A stretch of DNA of 64,000 nucleotides from Alistipes sp. (lineage in GTDB: Bacteria; Bacteroidota; Bacteroidia; Bacteroidales; Rikenellaceae). Positions 35,826 through 45,231 of the stretch are shown here, piece by piece (positions within the stretch are counted from its first letter, which is position 1; every line of letters begins with the position of its first letter). A program made the position numbers and the translations under genes. Below the pieces are notes generated by a model. It searched no databases and was not told the origin of the DNA. It worked only from the letters and a program-made list of their open reading frames with translations. Location of the stretch: the NCBI GenBank assembly GCA_017646625.1, contig JAGCMF010000003.1, positions 1 through 64,000 of the forward strand. The letters are read 5' to 3'.

Positions 35826-35905
35826 ACTCTTCACTCTTAACATAGGGGTCGGGGAACCGGTCAAAGTCACCCGACCAAAGGTTGTCAGCACTGATGCCAA
35901 CAATT

Positions 35906-35939
35906 TATACTACCGCGCGCACATACGCGCGGTAGTATA
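35906..35939 (-). other. Strong intercistronic hairpin after the SusE/F-like gene
   Basis: TATACTACCGCGCG (35906-35919) and CGCGCGGTAGTATA (35926-35939) form a perfect 14-bp stem with a 6-nt loop, 12 bp past the SusE/F-like stop. No U-run follows on the minus strand. It separates the transport and binding genes from the enzyme genes of the operon. Confidence 0.65.
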
Positions 35940-35951
35940 TTGTAGATTTTA

Positions 35952-38426
35952 CTACTTAGCGATAAGCTTCAATTTAGCTACATTATCTACGATGGTGAAG
36001 TAAACATCGTAAGTACCAGAAGCCTCAACGAACATATCCTTACCATTGAAAGTAAGTTCATACTCCTGGCCTACCTTAGCATTCTGACCTTCATCTTGGT
36101 GACCATAGTTGATGCTCCAAGCGCCATCAGCGCGAATCTTGAACTTCTTGCCAGCCTCCAAAGCCAAGCCCTTAGCTACAACCCAGCCATCCTCAGCTGT
36201 CATTGCAGTATCACTCCAGCCATTGTGATCGCCAGCAACGCCCCATGTATGCTCACCTAGGACGATAGCCTTATTCTCGCCATCCATAGTATAGGTCATA
36301 TCGGCATTTAATACGAAGTGGTGACTCTTATCCATCACAACGCCCTTGATGTCGGCAGTCTGCTGACCTTCTTCACCAACCTTGTTATTGAAGATAATGT
36401 TGATAGTCTTGCCAACAACACCTGCTGGAGCTGTCCACACGTACAGACCATTCTCCAATGTCATTGCCGTACCAGGCCAGCTACCAGCATAATCGCCGTC
36501 ACCCCAAGCATAGATATTGCAATGAGACCAACCTGTAGCAGACACATCAACTGTAATCTTTATATCTGATGGAGTTGGAGGCGCTGGAACCTCACCATCA
36601 ATAGTGTACGACAAATCTTCGTTGATTACGAAGTAGTGATCCTTATCAAGGACAATACCCTTGATGTCGGCAGTCTGCTGACCTTCATTACCAACCTTAT
36701 TGTTAAAGATTACGTTAACAGTCTTACCATACATTGAAGCATCCGCATTAAATACATAGTAAGTCTTGTCGCCTACCTGCTCGGTCTCAAGAGCCTGACC
36801 TGGCCAAGTACCGCCTGTGTAGTTAGCACCGCCATCATCCCAAATCCAAGCATTGCAGTTTGTCCAACCTGTAGCAGATACGTCAACAAGTAACTTAACT
36901 GGCTTTGCATCTGCTGGGATTGTTGGGTCTGCAGCACCTGCAGTCATAACATACAACTCTGCAGTTGTTGGGTTGAAGTAGAAGTCGAAGGTACCCTCTT
37001 TAATCCACATATCCTTACCCCCAGCAGTAAGAGTATTCTTACCGTCGATAGTTACGAAAGTATTATCCTCAGCGAAACCAAACTTCTCGTCCCACTTATC
37101 GTTCAAACGGATAAGGAACTTATTCTCTTCAGCAGCAGGAATAACTACATCCTTAACAACATACCAGCCATCGCCACGTGCTACGAGGTCTACGTCTGGC
37201 TCACCCCAACCATTGAACTCACCGATAAGACCATAAGTAGTCTCTGTTGGCTCTGGATCTGGCTCTGGAGTAACAACTGCGCCAGCACCTGGCTCATCCT
37301 TACCGTACATATCAGCATTGATCTCGAGAGTACCCTTATTGAGGCTCAAGTATACTCGGTAGTTACCAGCTGCGCTAACAGTGTAGTTGTCGCCATTAAC
37401 CACAGCATCAACACCCCAGTTAATATTCCAAGCGCCATCAGCACGTACCTTGAACGTATCACCCTCAGCAAATGTTACGTCAGCATAGAAGCGGCAGTAG
37501 AGAGGATTGTACTCCATCTGTACCTTATCGTTATCCCAATCACCACCAACACCGATGATACCGAGTGAGTCAAAACCGTAGTTCATTGTAAGAAGAAGGC
37601 TTGACTTATCGAATGAGAAGTGGTAGTAACGCTTTGAGTAAGCCTTGATATCCTTTGAACCACCACCTACGATAAGTTGGATAGATGCAGGCTCCTGCTC
37701 TGTAGGCATGTTATTCTCATCGCAACCCCAGTTAGTCGCATCATCCCAATTTGCTGCGCCTGTAATCTTAAAGCCGTTAGCAGCCTTACCAGCGAAGTCT
37801 ACGACACCAGAGAATGTTGTAGCATCGTTAGCGTAGTCATACAAGAACTGTGTCTTGCCATGATCCCAACCGCAGTAGTCTCCGATGACCCAGACGTGTG
37901 CGAACTCATCCTTATCTGGCTGTGCCTCCTTCGCCTCGAATGGAACAAAGGTAGCAGCTACAGTGTTAGAGTAAACCTCTGTACCTGAAACAGCTGTACC
38001 CTTCTCATTCTTCACAGCAGCCTCAATCTGGAAGTCGAGACCGAACTCCTCGCCATAAGCGGCCTTGAAAGTCTTAACGAGAAGGTTGTTGAGAGTCTTG
38101 GCAGGAATAGTGATAACCTTTGAACCATTCTCGCCCTCTGTAGCCTTCGAGAAGTCTACAGAAGAGATCTTAACCTTATCAGCCATCTCTGAACCTGACT
38201 TCGCAGCATACAAAGAGTATACGGGATCGCTAATAGGCTGATTGTAATTAACCTCCGAATAGTTGATTGCTACATCAACACCCGTAGACAAGTCGCCACC
38301 TGTAACACTATTGATGACAGGTGCATCAACTGCCTGAGGGTCGTATGTAACATCTATATGCTCCTGTGTACATGATGTGGCAACCACACCCGCAAGAGCC
38401 AAAATGCTATATAATAACTTTTTCAT
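35952..38426 (-). CDS. SusE/SusF-like outer-membrane glycan-binding lipoprotein with six modules
   Basis: The 824-residue protein has a lipoprotein signal (LAGVVATSC, Cys19). Residues about 25-165 match the SusE N-terminal domain. Then come binding modules: about 175-285 (WVIGDYCGWDHGK), 288-372 (IIGVGGDWDND), 397-495 (YGLIGEFNGWGEP), two near-identical CBM26-like starch-binding modules at 510-612 and 622-716 (both with NNKVG.EGQQTADIKG), and a last module at 725-822 (WGVAGDHNGWSDT). SusE has three and SusF four such modules, so this protein is longer than both. It should hold starch or maltodextrin at the cell surface. It follows susD by 34 bp. Confidence 0.88.
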   Translation of the reverse strand: MKKLLYSILALAGVVATSCTQEHIDVTYDPQAVDAPVINSVTGGDLSTGVDVAINYSEVNYNQPISDPVYSLYAAKSGSEMADKVKISSVDFSKATEGENGSKVITIPAKTLNNLLVKTFKAAYGEEFGLDFQIEAAVKNEKGTAVSGTEVYSNTVAATFVPFEAKEAQPDKDEFAHVWVIGDYCGWDHGKTQFLYDYANDATTFSGVVDFAGKAANGFKITGAANWDDATNWGCDENNMPTEQEPASIQLIVGGGSKDIKAYSKRYYHFSFDKSSLLLTMNYGFDSLGIIGVGGDWDNDKVQMEYNPLYCRFYADVTFAEGDTFKVRADGAWNINWGVDAVVNGDNYTVSAAGNYRVYLSLNKGTLEINADMYGKDEPGAGAVVTPEPDPEPTETTYGLIGEFNGWGEPDVDLVARGDGWYVVKDVVIPAAEENKFLIRLNDKWDEKFGFAEDNTFVTIDGKNTLTAGGKDMWIKEGTFDFYFNPTTAELYVMTAGAADPTIPADAKPVKLLVDVSATGWTNCNAWIWDDGGANYTGGTWPGQALETEQVGDKTYYVFNADASMYGKTVNVIFNNKVGNEGQQTADIKGIVLDKDHYFVINEDLSYTIDGEVPAPPTPSDIKITVDVSATGWSHCNIYAWGDGDYAGSWPGTAMTLENGLYVWTAPAGVVGKTINIIFNNKVGEEGQQTADIKGVVMDKSHHFVLNADMTYTMDGENKAIVLGEHTWGVAGDHNGWSDTAMTAEDGWVVAKGLALEAGKKFKIRADGAWSINYGHQDEGQNAKVGQEYELTFNGKDMFVEASGTYDVYFTIVDNVAKLKLIAK

Positions 38427-38460
38427 TTCTCAATTAGTTTTTTTCGTAAACGACAAACTA

Positions 38461-40062
38461 CTAATAACCAGCGTTCTGCTTGAGGTTAGAGTTAGAGTTC
38501 AACTCTGAAGCAGGGATAGGCATAACGGTACGGAAAGCATCTGTGTCAGCACCATCCTTCTCGCCACCCTTCCACTGCCAGTTGTAACCTGAAGTGAACA
38601 TACCGAAGCGTATAAGGTCAGTACGACGACCGCACTCCCACCACATCTCGCGAGCACGTTCATCCAAAACGCCCTCCAACGAATATGTAGTCAAAGCAGC
38701 AAGACCTGAACGCTGACGTACCGCGTTAAGAGCATTGAGACCCTTTGTAGCATCACCAGCACCACGCTTAACACACTCTGCATACATCAAGAATGCATCT
38801 GCAGAACGGAACAATGGGAAATCAGTGTCAACGCTACCAGCATCAGACTCGTTACCCTTGCTACCATCGCTGCACATATTGCTATACTTCATTGACTTAT
38901 AACCTGTCTGCTTTGCAGCAACATCAGTTGAGTCGAATGAGTACATGTCGTCGATGTTCTTACCATACTTTGTATAGAACATAGCACGGTTATCGAGCTC
39001 AAGATCGAACTTATCAGAGAAGTTTGCAGTGAGTGACAAACCACCCCAACCACCACCTACACCAAGAGCTGCAGGATCCATATCGCCACCGATAGCAGCA
39101 CGGATGAGGTAGTTAGTAGCACCATATGAGTTAAGCTTGATAGCCTCCTGTGGAACAAGGAAGATAAGCTCACCGCCGAAGAACTGGTGGTTATCAGCCA
39201 TGAACAACTCCTGGTATGGTGTGTTATCTGCGTTTACAGCTGTAGTGTGCAATGGGTGATCGTTCATGATCTGCTCTGCAATAGCAGCACACTCACTCCA
39301 CATAGCCTTACCTACGTATACCTCTGCATTGAGGTACAACTTGGCAAGCACCATGCGAACGAAGCTCTTGTCCAAACGAGCATACTCCGACTGACCAGCC
39401 TCTGGGATATCATTACCCTCGAGCAACGCCTTACACTCATTCTCGATAAAGGTGAAGAGGTCCGCACGAGAGATATAGCCTGGGTTGGCACCCACAACGC
39501 TATTCTCGTTAACGAATGATGCGTTACCAAAGAGGTCGATAACGTGGTAGTAAGTCAAGGCGCGAAGAGCACGAGCCTCAGCGATGAGACGACCCTTTGA
39601 TGGGAACTCCTCGTCTGTCAACTCTGTCTCGTTAGCCTTACGGATGAACTCATTGCAGAAACCAATCTGTGTGTAGAAACGGTAGTAAGCACCATTTACG
39701 AATGTGTTTGTTGAGTTCCATGAAAGGTTGTGCATATCAGGCAAACCAACATCGTTCCAGCAGCATGTTGCCTCATCAGTAGTCAAACACTGCATAACGA
39801 ACAACAAACGGATATACTGGCTGAAACCGCCATCGATACCTGAAAGGTCACAGTCGCCATTCTGGCCAGAGCTACCGCTGGCAGCAAGACCTGTGTAACA
39901 CTTTGCCAAGAGCTGCTCAAAAGCCGCCTCTGTGTTGAGGACATCCTCTGGCAAGGTAATATTTGGGTCGATAGGCTCTACATCAAGGTCATTGATACAC
40001 GATGCAAAACCCAACGTGCAAACCATTGCCGCCGACATCAAAAATATCTTTAACTTTTTCAT
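38461..40062 (-). CDS. susD: SusD/RagB-family glycan-binding lipoprotein
   Basis: SusD binds the glycan on the cell surface and caps the SusC channel. The 533-residue protein has a lipoprotein signal with CTLGFASC (Cys22), the TPR-like helical N-terminal half (LRALTYYHVIDLFGNASF is the typical SusD segment), and the C-terminal ARRERAREMWWEC-like motif, here LDERAREMWWECGRRTDLIR, followed by PIPASELNSNSNLKQNAGY, the usual ending. It lies 16 bp after susC. The symbol is used in the family sense; target glycan is inferred from the neighbours. Confidence 0.94.
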   Translation of the reverse strand: MKKLKIFLMSAAMVCTLGFASCINDLDVEPIDPNITLPEDVLNTEAAFEQLLAKCYTGLAASGSSGQNGDCDLSGIDGGFSQYIRLLFVMQCLTTDEATCCWNDVGLPDMHNLSWNSTNTFVNGAYYRFYTQIGFCNEFIRKANETELTDEEFPSKGRLIAEARALRALTYYHVIDLFGNASFVNENSVVGANPGYISRADLFTFIENECKALLEGNDIPEAGQSEYARLDKSFVRMVLAKLYLNAEVYVGKAMWSECAAIAEQIMNDHPLHTTAVNADNTPYQELFMADNHQFFGGELIFLVPQEAIKLNSYGATNYLIRAAIGGDMDPAALGVGGGWGGLSLTANFSDKFDLELDNRAMFYTKYGKNIDDMYSFDSTDVAAKQTGYKSMKYSNMCSDGSKGNESDAGSVDTDFPLFRSADAFLMYAECVKRGAGDATKGLNALNAVRQRSGLAALTTYSLEGVLDERAREMWWECGRRTDLIRFGMFTSGYNWQWKGGEKDGADTDAFRTVMPIPASELNSNSNLKQNAGY

Positions 40063-40078
40063 AATTTACAATCGTGTT

Positions 40079-43069
40079 TTAGAAATTAAACTTCACACCA
40101 AGGATGTAAGTACGAGGACGTGGGTACATATTGTTGTCAATACCACCCGTGATCTCTGGGTCAATACCCTTGTAACCTGTGATAGTAGCTACGTTCTGTA
40201 CTGTAGCAAATACATTGAGGTCCATGTCACGACCACATGCCTGACCGAGGTCGATACGATAGCTCAATGTGATGTTGTCGAGCTTCAAGAACGATGCGTT
40301 GCGTACATAGTAGTCAGAGAGGTACTGTGCCGACTCATCAAATACTGTCTCAACACATGAGCTTACACGGTTTGACACGAAGCTGTTAGTCCAAAGGTCT
40401 GTGAGCAACTCACCGTTTGATGATACGTTATCGTATACGTAGTTACCAAAGTTAGCATGAGCAGATACAGCAAGTGTAAGGTCCTTCCACTGGAGCTGTG
40501 TATTGAAGCCCAATGTCACCTTTGGTGCTGGATCGTGGAAGCAGTACTTATCGAACTGGTCGATCTTACCATCATCGTTGCGGTCTACATACAAGCCCTC
40601 GATAGGCTTACCATCAACGTCGTATACCTGCTGGTAAACGAAGAATGAGCTCATTGGCTGACCTGTCTGGTGAATCTGAACAGTGTTACCAACACCACCA
40701 GAGATACCACCTGTTGTCACACCCTGGTAGTCAGCTCTCTCATCGTCAGATGTAAGCTTCATGATGCGGTTCTGGTTCCATGCTACGTTAGCACCAATGT
40801 TCCAGTACCAATCCTGTGTCTGGATAGCAACAGCGTTAATCTCGAACTCGGCACCGATGTTACGTACCTCACCGATGTTAGCATCGAGGTAGTTAGTAAG
40901 GTTAGAACCTGCAGCAACTGGTGTCCAGTTCAACAAGTCGGTTGTATAACGGTGGTAGAACTCTGCGCTTGCAGTGATACGGTTGTCAAGGAAACCGAGG
41001 TCGATACCCACGTTATATGTAGTAGTAGTCTCCCACTTAAGGTCGGCATTGTAACCGTTAGGTGTCAATGGCTCGATCCATGTTTCACCGAATGGGTAGT
41101 AAGAACCCTGCTGGTTGTTCTTATAAGTAGGGATAGTACCGTAGAGTGAACCTACAGCCTGCTGACCTGTCTGACCGTAGCTAGCGCGGAGCTTCAATGC
41201 AGATACAGCATCTACAGACTCCATGAATGACTCATTCTTAATGTTCCAAGCCAACGCTACAGATGGGAAGTAACCCCACTTGTTGTTCTGGAAACGTGAT
41301 GTACCATCGGCACGGAAAGTAGCAGTGATAGAGTAACGGTTAGCGTAAGAGTAGTTAACACGACCGAAGAACGATACGAGGAAGTACTCTGACATAGATG
41401 TCTTTGGCTCGTTCAACCAGTAATTCTCACTTGTAGGATCTGTGTCGAGTGCATAAGTCTGGTTGAATGACTGATTGTAGAAGTGCTGCCATGAGTAACC
41501 TGCAGTGATGTCGAATGAGTGGTCACCCAAAGTCTTTGCATAAGCACCATAGAACTCCAAAGTCTGGTCACGACGGAGGTATGAGTAGTCTGTGTGGTTA
41601 CCCTCTGGGCTACCATCCTTTGATACCATCTCCGCACCTGTAGGGATATCTACAGTACCGCTTGACTTTGCGAAGTCCAAACCGAGGTTCAAGTTAAGAC
41701 GAAGATCCTCAAGACCGTGGATACGGTAGTCGATCTGCGCGTTACCGATGAAACGGTTAGCGTTAGAGAGGTCTACCTTGTCGTTAAGAGATGCAACAGG
41801 GTTGCTTGTGGCGTTGATGTTCTTACCCCACCAGAAGTAGCCGTTGTTACCATTCTCATCGTATACAGGCTGTGTAGGATCAAAACGTACTGCCTCACCT
41901 ACAGCTGACTGGTTAGCGAAACGGTTGTTAGTGATAGTACCCTTACCGTTAAGGCTAATAGTGAGGTGGTTGTCCAACAATACAGGATTAAGGTTAACAG
42001 ACAAAGTACCACGTTCCATGTTAGATGTCTTCAAAGTACCATCCTGGTTGATGTAACCACCAGAGATACGATATGGAAGGTAGTTCTTGTCACCCATCTT
42101 CACATTACCTGTGAGTGAGAGGTTAGCCTCATAAGACTGTGCAAGCTGGTAGATCTCGCGCTGCCAATCAGTGTTAGCCTCGCCCAAAGCACGATAAGCA
42201 TCGTTATCTGTACCGCCCATGTACCAAGCCATAACCTGACGCATCTCATCGCCTGTCAAAACGTCAACAAAACGTGAGTTCTGGCTCAATGATGCTGTGA
42301 AGTCAGCAGATACGTGAGGAGCACCTGAATCATACTTCGAACCCTTCTTTGTAGTGATGATGATGACACCGTTTGACGCACGTGAACCATAGATAGCGGT
42401 TGCAGAGGCATCCTTCAACACTGTGAATGACTCGATATCAGATGGGTTGATAGATGTAAGGGCATTACCCATACCGCTAACGCCATCGTTAGATACAGGA
42501 AGACCATCGATGACGATCATAGGCTCGTTAGATGCAGAGAGTGACGCACCACCACGGATACGTACTGAAGCACCAGAACCTGGAGCACCGTCGCCTGATG
42601 TTACAACAACACCGGCTGACTTACCACGAAGAAGGTCAGTGGGTGATGTAGCAAGACCCTTGTTTGTCTGGTCGGCCTTAACTGTAGATACCGAACCTGT
42701 AAGGTCATTCTTCTTAACGGTACCATAACCGATGACTACGACGTCGTCGATCATAGCAGAGTCCTCCTGAAGAACGACATTCTGCAAAATGGTTGATGAT
42801 GCAGCAAGAGCAACTGTCTCGTAACCAATGAAGCTGATTACGACTACAGACTCCTGGCTGTTAACATTCAGTACATACTGACCGTTAACATCGGTGGTGA
42901 CACCGTTAGTCGTGCCCTGCTCAACAACAGAGGCTCCGATAACCGGCGTTCCGGTAGCATCAACTACCACACCTTTGACCTCGTATTTACCCGACTGGGC
43001 AAACACTTGGGCGGGCATAGCCAACGCGAGGATGGCAAGACCCAAACACATAGTTAAGAATTTTCTCAT
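40079..43069 (-). CDS. susC: SusC/RagA-family TonB-linked outer-membrane channel
   Basis: SusC imports glycan fragments across the outer membrane using TonB energy. The 996-residue protein has a signal peptide ending near AQVFAQSG, a carboxypeptidase-regulatory-like domain (about 27-110, GVVVDATGTPVIGASVVEQG), the plug domain (LLRGKSAGVVVTSGDGAPGS, RIRGGASLSASNEPMIVIDG) and a long barrel ending in PRPRTYILGVKFNF with the terminal Phe typical of outer-membrane barrels. It is followed by susD and the SusE/F-like gene and preceded by the sugar permease gene by 62 bp. Confidence 0.95.
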   Translation of the reverse strand: MRKFLTMCLGLAILALAMPAQVFAQSGKYEVKGVVVDATGTPVIGASVVEQGTTNGVTTDVNGQYVLNVNSQESVVVISFIGYETVALAASSTILQNVVLQEDSAMIDDVVVIGYGTVKKNDLTGSVSTVKADQTNKGLATSPTDLLRGKSAGVVVTSGDGAPGSGASVRIRGGASLSASNEPMIVIDGLPVSNDGVSGMGNALTSINPSDIESFTVLKDASATAIYGSRASNGVIIITTKKGSKYDSGAPHVSADFTASLSQNSRFVDVLTGDEMRQVMAWYMGGTDNDAYRALGEANTDWQREIYQLAQSYEANLSLTGNVKMGDKNYLPYRISGGYINQDGTLKTSNMERGTLSVNLNPVLLDNHLTISLNGKGTITNNRFANQSAVGEAVRFDPTQPVYDENGNNGYFWWGKNINATSNPVASLNDKVDLSNANRFIGNAQIDYRIHGLEDLRLNLNLGLDFAKSSGTVDIPTGAEMVSKDGSPEGNHTDYSYLRRDQTLEFYGAYAKTLGDHSFDITAGYSWQHFYNQSFNQTYALDTDPTSENYWLNEPKTSMSEYFLVSFFGRVNYSYANRYSITATFRADGTSRFQNNKWGYFPSVALAWNIKNESFMESVDAVSALKLRASYGQTGQQAVGSLYGTIPTYKNNQQGSYYPFGETWIEPLTPNGYNADLKWETTTTYNVGIDLGFLDNRITASAEFYHRYTTDLLNWTPVAAGSNLTNYLDANIGEVRNIGAEFEINAVAIQTQDWYWNIGANVAWNQNRIMKLTSDDERADYQGVTTGGISGGVGNTVQIHQTGQPMSSFFVYQQVYDVDGKPIEGLYVDRNDDGKIDQFDKYCFHDPAPKVTLGFNTQLQWKDLTLAVSAHANFGNYVYDNVSSNGELLTDLWTNSFVSNRVSSCVETVFDESAQYLSDYYVRNASFLKLDNITLSYRIDLGQACGRDMDLNVFATVQNVATITGYKGIDPEITGGIDNNMYPRPRTYILGVKFNF

Positions 43070-43131
43070 AGTGTTTTAGTGTTAGTTAATAAAGTTAGTA
43101 AATATGTGATTTGTGAGTTTGTGCACATCAA

Positions 43132-44895
43132 TTAGCGTGTCTCACGCTTTGTCGAGATGCCAATAACCGAGATGGCACCCAACAAGAGTGCGATACCCGC
43201 AAGAACGAGCATTGCAATCTGTCCGCTTGTTGCCTTTGGCATGAGCTCTGCCTCAACAAACTCCTCCGACTGCTCCATCACAAAGAGACGGTCGCAACCA
43301 GGATAGTAGTAGGCTGTGACAGTGCGGTCCATCTGCTGCACCTCACCATTCTCGTCTACCTTCTTCACACGGATGTTCTTAATATCGACATCCTCGGTGC
43401 GACGTGTCAGACCGAATGCCTCATTAGGCGCAATATCAGACTTGGCAGCAGAGAGGTTAATAGCATACTCCTCGGCACCATTGTTAGCCGTAATGCGGAA
43501 GCTATTGTCAGCAACAGCTGCCGTAAGAATATCTGCAAGCACAAAGCGGTTATTATCTGCATCGTACAACATATCGAAGCTCATCTCCGCGCCCTCCGCA
43601 TCTTGTACGACCAAAGCACAGTTCTCAATCTTTGGACTGTGAGGATACTCAAGTTTGTTAACGAAGCTCTCTGTGCCTACAAAGCCCATAATGGCGATAC
43701 CCGCCAATGAGGCGATGATCTGTGGCAAGCAGATAGTGCAGTTGAACAGACCCATGTATGAGCCCAGCGACTTGCCCGAGAGTGCATTCGTGAGGAGTGC
43801 GAAAGGCAATGCCAACATTGCAGCCCAGGCGCAACCGATAAGAAGGAATGACACGCCAAGCAGGTACTGGTCGTGGATAAAGTATGTTGAGACAAAACCT
43901 ACAGCACCGAGAATCAAGCTCACGGCATAGGCGACCTTAACATTACGGAAGCGTGGGATGACCATAGCCCAGAGGATTGAGCCGATAGCCTGTACGGCAA
44001 AGAGGATACCTGTCCAGTCACCAGCATCCTGATACTCTGGTGTATTTGTGTCGATAGTGCTCCACACAGAGACATTCTCGGCAATACCACCTGTCGTGTA
44101 TGTCCACATGAAGAGGAATGCAAACCAGCAGAAGAACTGCACGAGACCCACCTGCCAGAACACCTTGGGAGCATGGAAAAGGAGACTTATGAGGTTTGTC
44201 TTCTGACCCGAAGCATCCTCCTTGTTGATGTTGTTGTACTTGGCATAATCCTCGGGGTTCCACTCCTTAACCTTGGCACCTGTGTAGAAGACACAGAGGA
44301 TAAGGATGGCAGCACCAATATAGAACGACCATGTCACAGAGTCTGGAATCTGACCCTCGGGTGCAATATTCTGCACACCAAACCATGTAAGGCAGTATGG
44401 CAACACGTAGCCCACAAGCGAGCCGGCATTACACAAAAGACTCTGAATAGAGAAGGCCTGTGTCTTTTGCTCCTCGTTAACCATGTCACCCACCATCATC
44501 TTGAAGGGCTGCATAGCCATGTTGATTGATGTGTCGAGAAGCATAAGCATGATAGCACCGAAGGCCAGGGCTGCCTTAACGGTCATCTCGAAGCTACCCG
44601 AGTTAGGCAACAATGCCATGACGATGATAGCCACGATAGCACCCACATAGAGGTAGGGCTTACGACGACCCCACTTACACCATGTCTTGTCACTCATAGC
44701 ACCCACGATAGGCTGCACGAGCATACCCATCAACGGAGGCAACACCCAGAAGACACTCAACGTGTGAGGGTCGGCGCCCAACGTTGCGAAGATACGGCTG
44801 ATATTAGCACTCTGAAGCGCATAGGCAATCTGAACACCGAAGAATCCGAAGCTCAAATTCCACATCTGCCAAAATGAAAGGTTAGGTTTTTGCAT
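43132..44895 (-). CDS. MFS sugar (maltose/maltodextrin-type) permease with C-terminal extracytoplasmic insert
   Basis: The 587-residue protein begins QKPNLSFWQMWNLSFGFFGV and has KWGRRKPYLYVGAI, both typical of the sugar permeases next to starch loci in Bacteroidota (GPH/SLC45-like branch). About 12 membrane segments can be traced. Between the last two segments lies an insert of about 140 hydrophilic residues (about 425-555) without membrane segments, so it should face one side of the membrane as a folded domain. Such an insert makes it longer than the usual 450-500. It is the first gene of the glycan operon and is divergent from the LytS-type kinase. Confidence 0.88.
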   Translation of the reverse strand: MQKPNLSFWQMWNLSFGFFGVQIAYALQSANISRIFATLGADPHTLSVFWVLPPLMGMLVQPIVGAMSDKTWCKWGRRKPYLYVGAIVAIIVMALLPNSGSFEMTVKAALAFGAIMLMLLDTSINMAMQPFKMMVGDMVNEEQKTQAFSIQSLLCNAGSLVGYVLPYCLTWFGVQNIAPEGQIPDSVTWSFYIGAAILILCVFYTGAKVKEWNPEDYAKYNNINKEDASGQKTNLISLLFHAPKVFWQVGLVQFFCWFAFLFMWTYTTGGIAENVSVWSTIDTNTPEYQDAGDWTGILFAVQAIGSILWAMVIPRFRNVKVAYAVSLILGAVGFVSTYFIHDQYLLGVSFLLIGCAWAAMLALPFALLTNALSGKSLGSYMGLFNCTICLPQIIASLAGIAIMGFVGTESFVNKLEYPHSPKIENCALVVQDAEGAEMSFDMLYDADNNRFVLADILTAAVADNSFRITANNGAEEYAINLSAAKSDIAPNEAFGLTRRTEDVDIKNIRVKKVDENGEVQQMDRTVTAYYYPGCDRLFVMEQSEEFVEAELMPKATSGQIAMLVLAGIALLLGAISVIGISTKRETR

Positions 44896-45231
44896 CTTAA
44901 AAAAGTTTTAATAATTGTCGTCAGTGTCAAAAAAGTGCCGAGAGGAGCCAAGGGTTTTCGCGAGCACGCGCGATATCTACACACTCTCAACACTACAAAT
45001 TTTGCAAAAAACCACCAAATAAGCAAATATATTATACCCAAAGGGTAAATATGCAGGATGAAATGCATGTTTAGCCAACCGAATGGTACCGCACAATCGC
45101 CAAAACTCAAGAGACCGAATATATAGCTTTAGCTATCTAACGGCGAGAGTGGAGATGGATGCCACAAATAGATTGTGTGCACCAAGCATAAAAGTTGGAG
45201 TTATGATTTTTTTTACATAAATTTGCAAAAT
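44896..45231. promoter_or_regulatory. Divergent regulatory region between sugar permease and kinase genes
   Basis: This 336-bp gap has no gene. On the plus strand TTG (45195-45197), 20 nt, then TAAATTTG (45218-45225) forms a promoter for the kinase only 7 bp before its ATG. TACCC-AAA-GGGTA at 45035-45047 lies within a wider near-palindrome (ATATT..AATAT) and could be an operator. No clear box for the permease was found. Confidence 0.45.
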
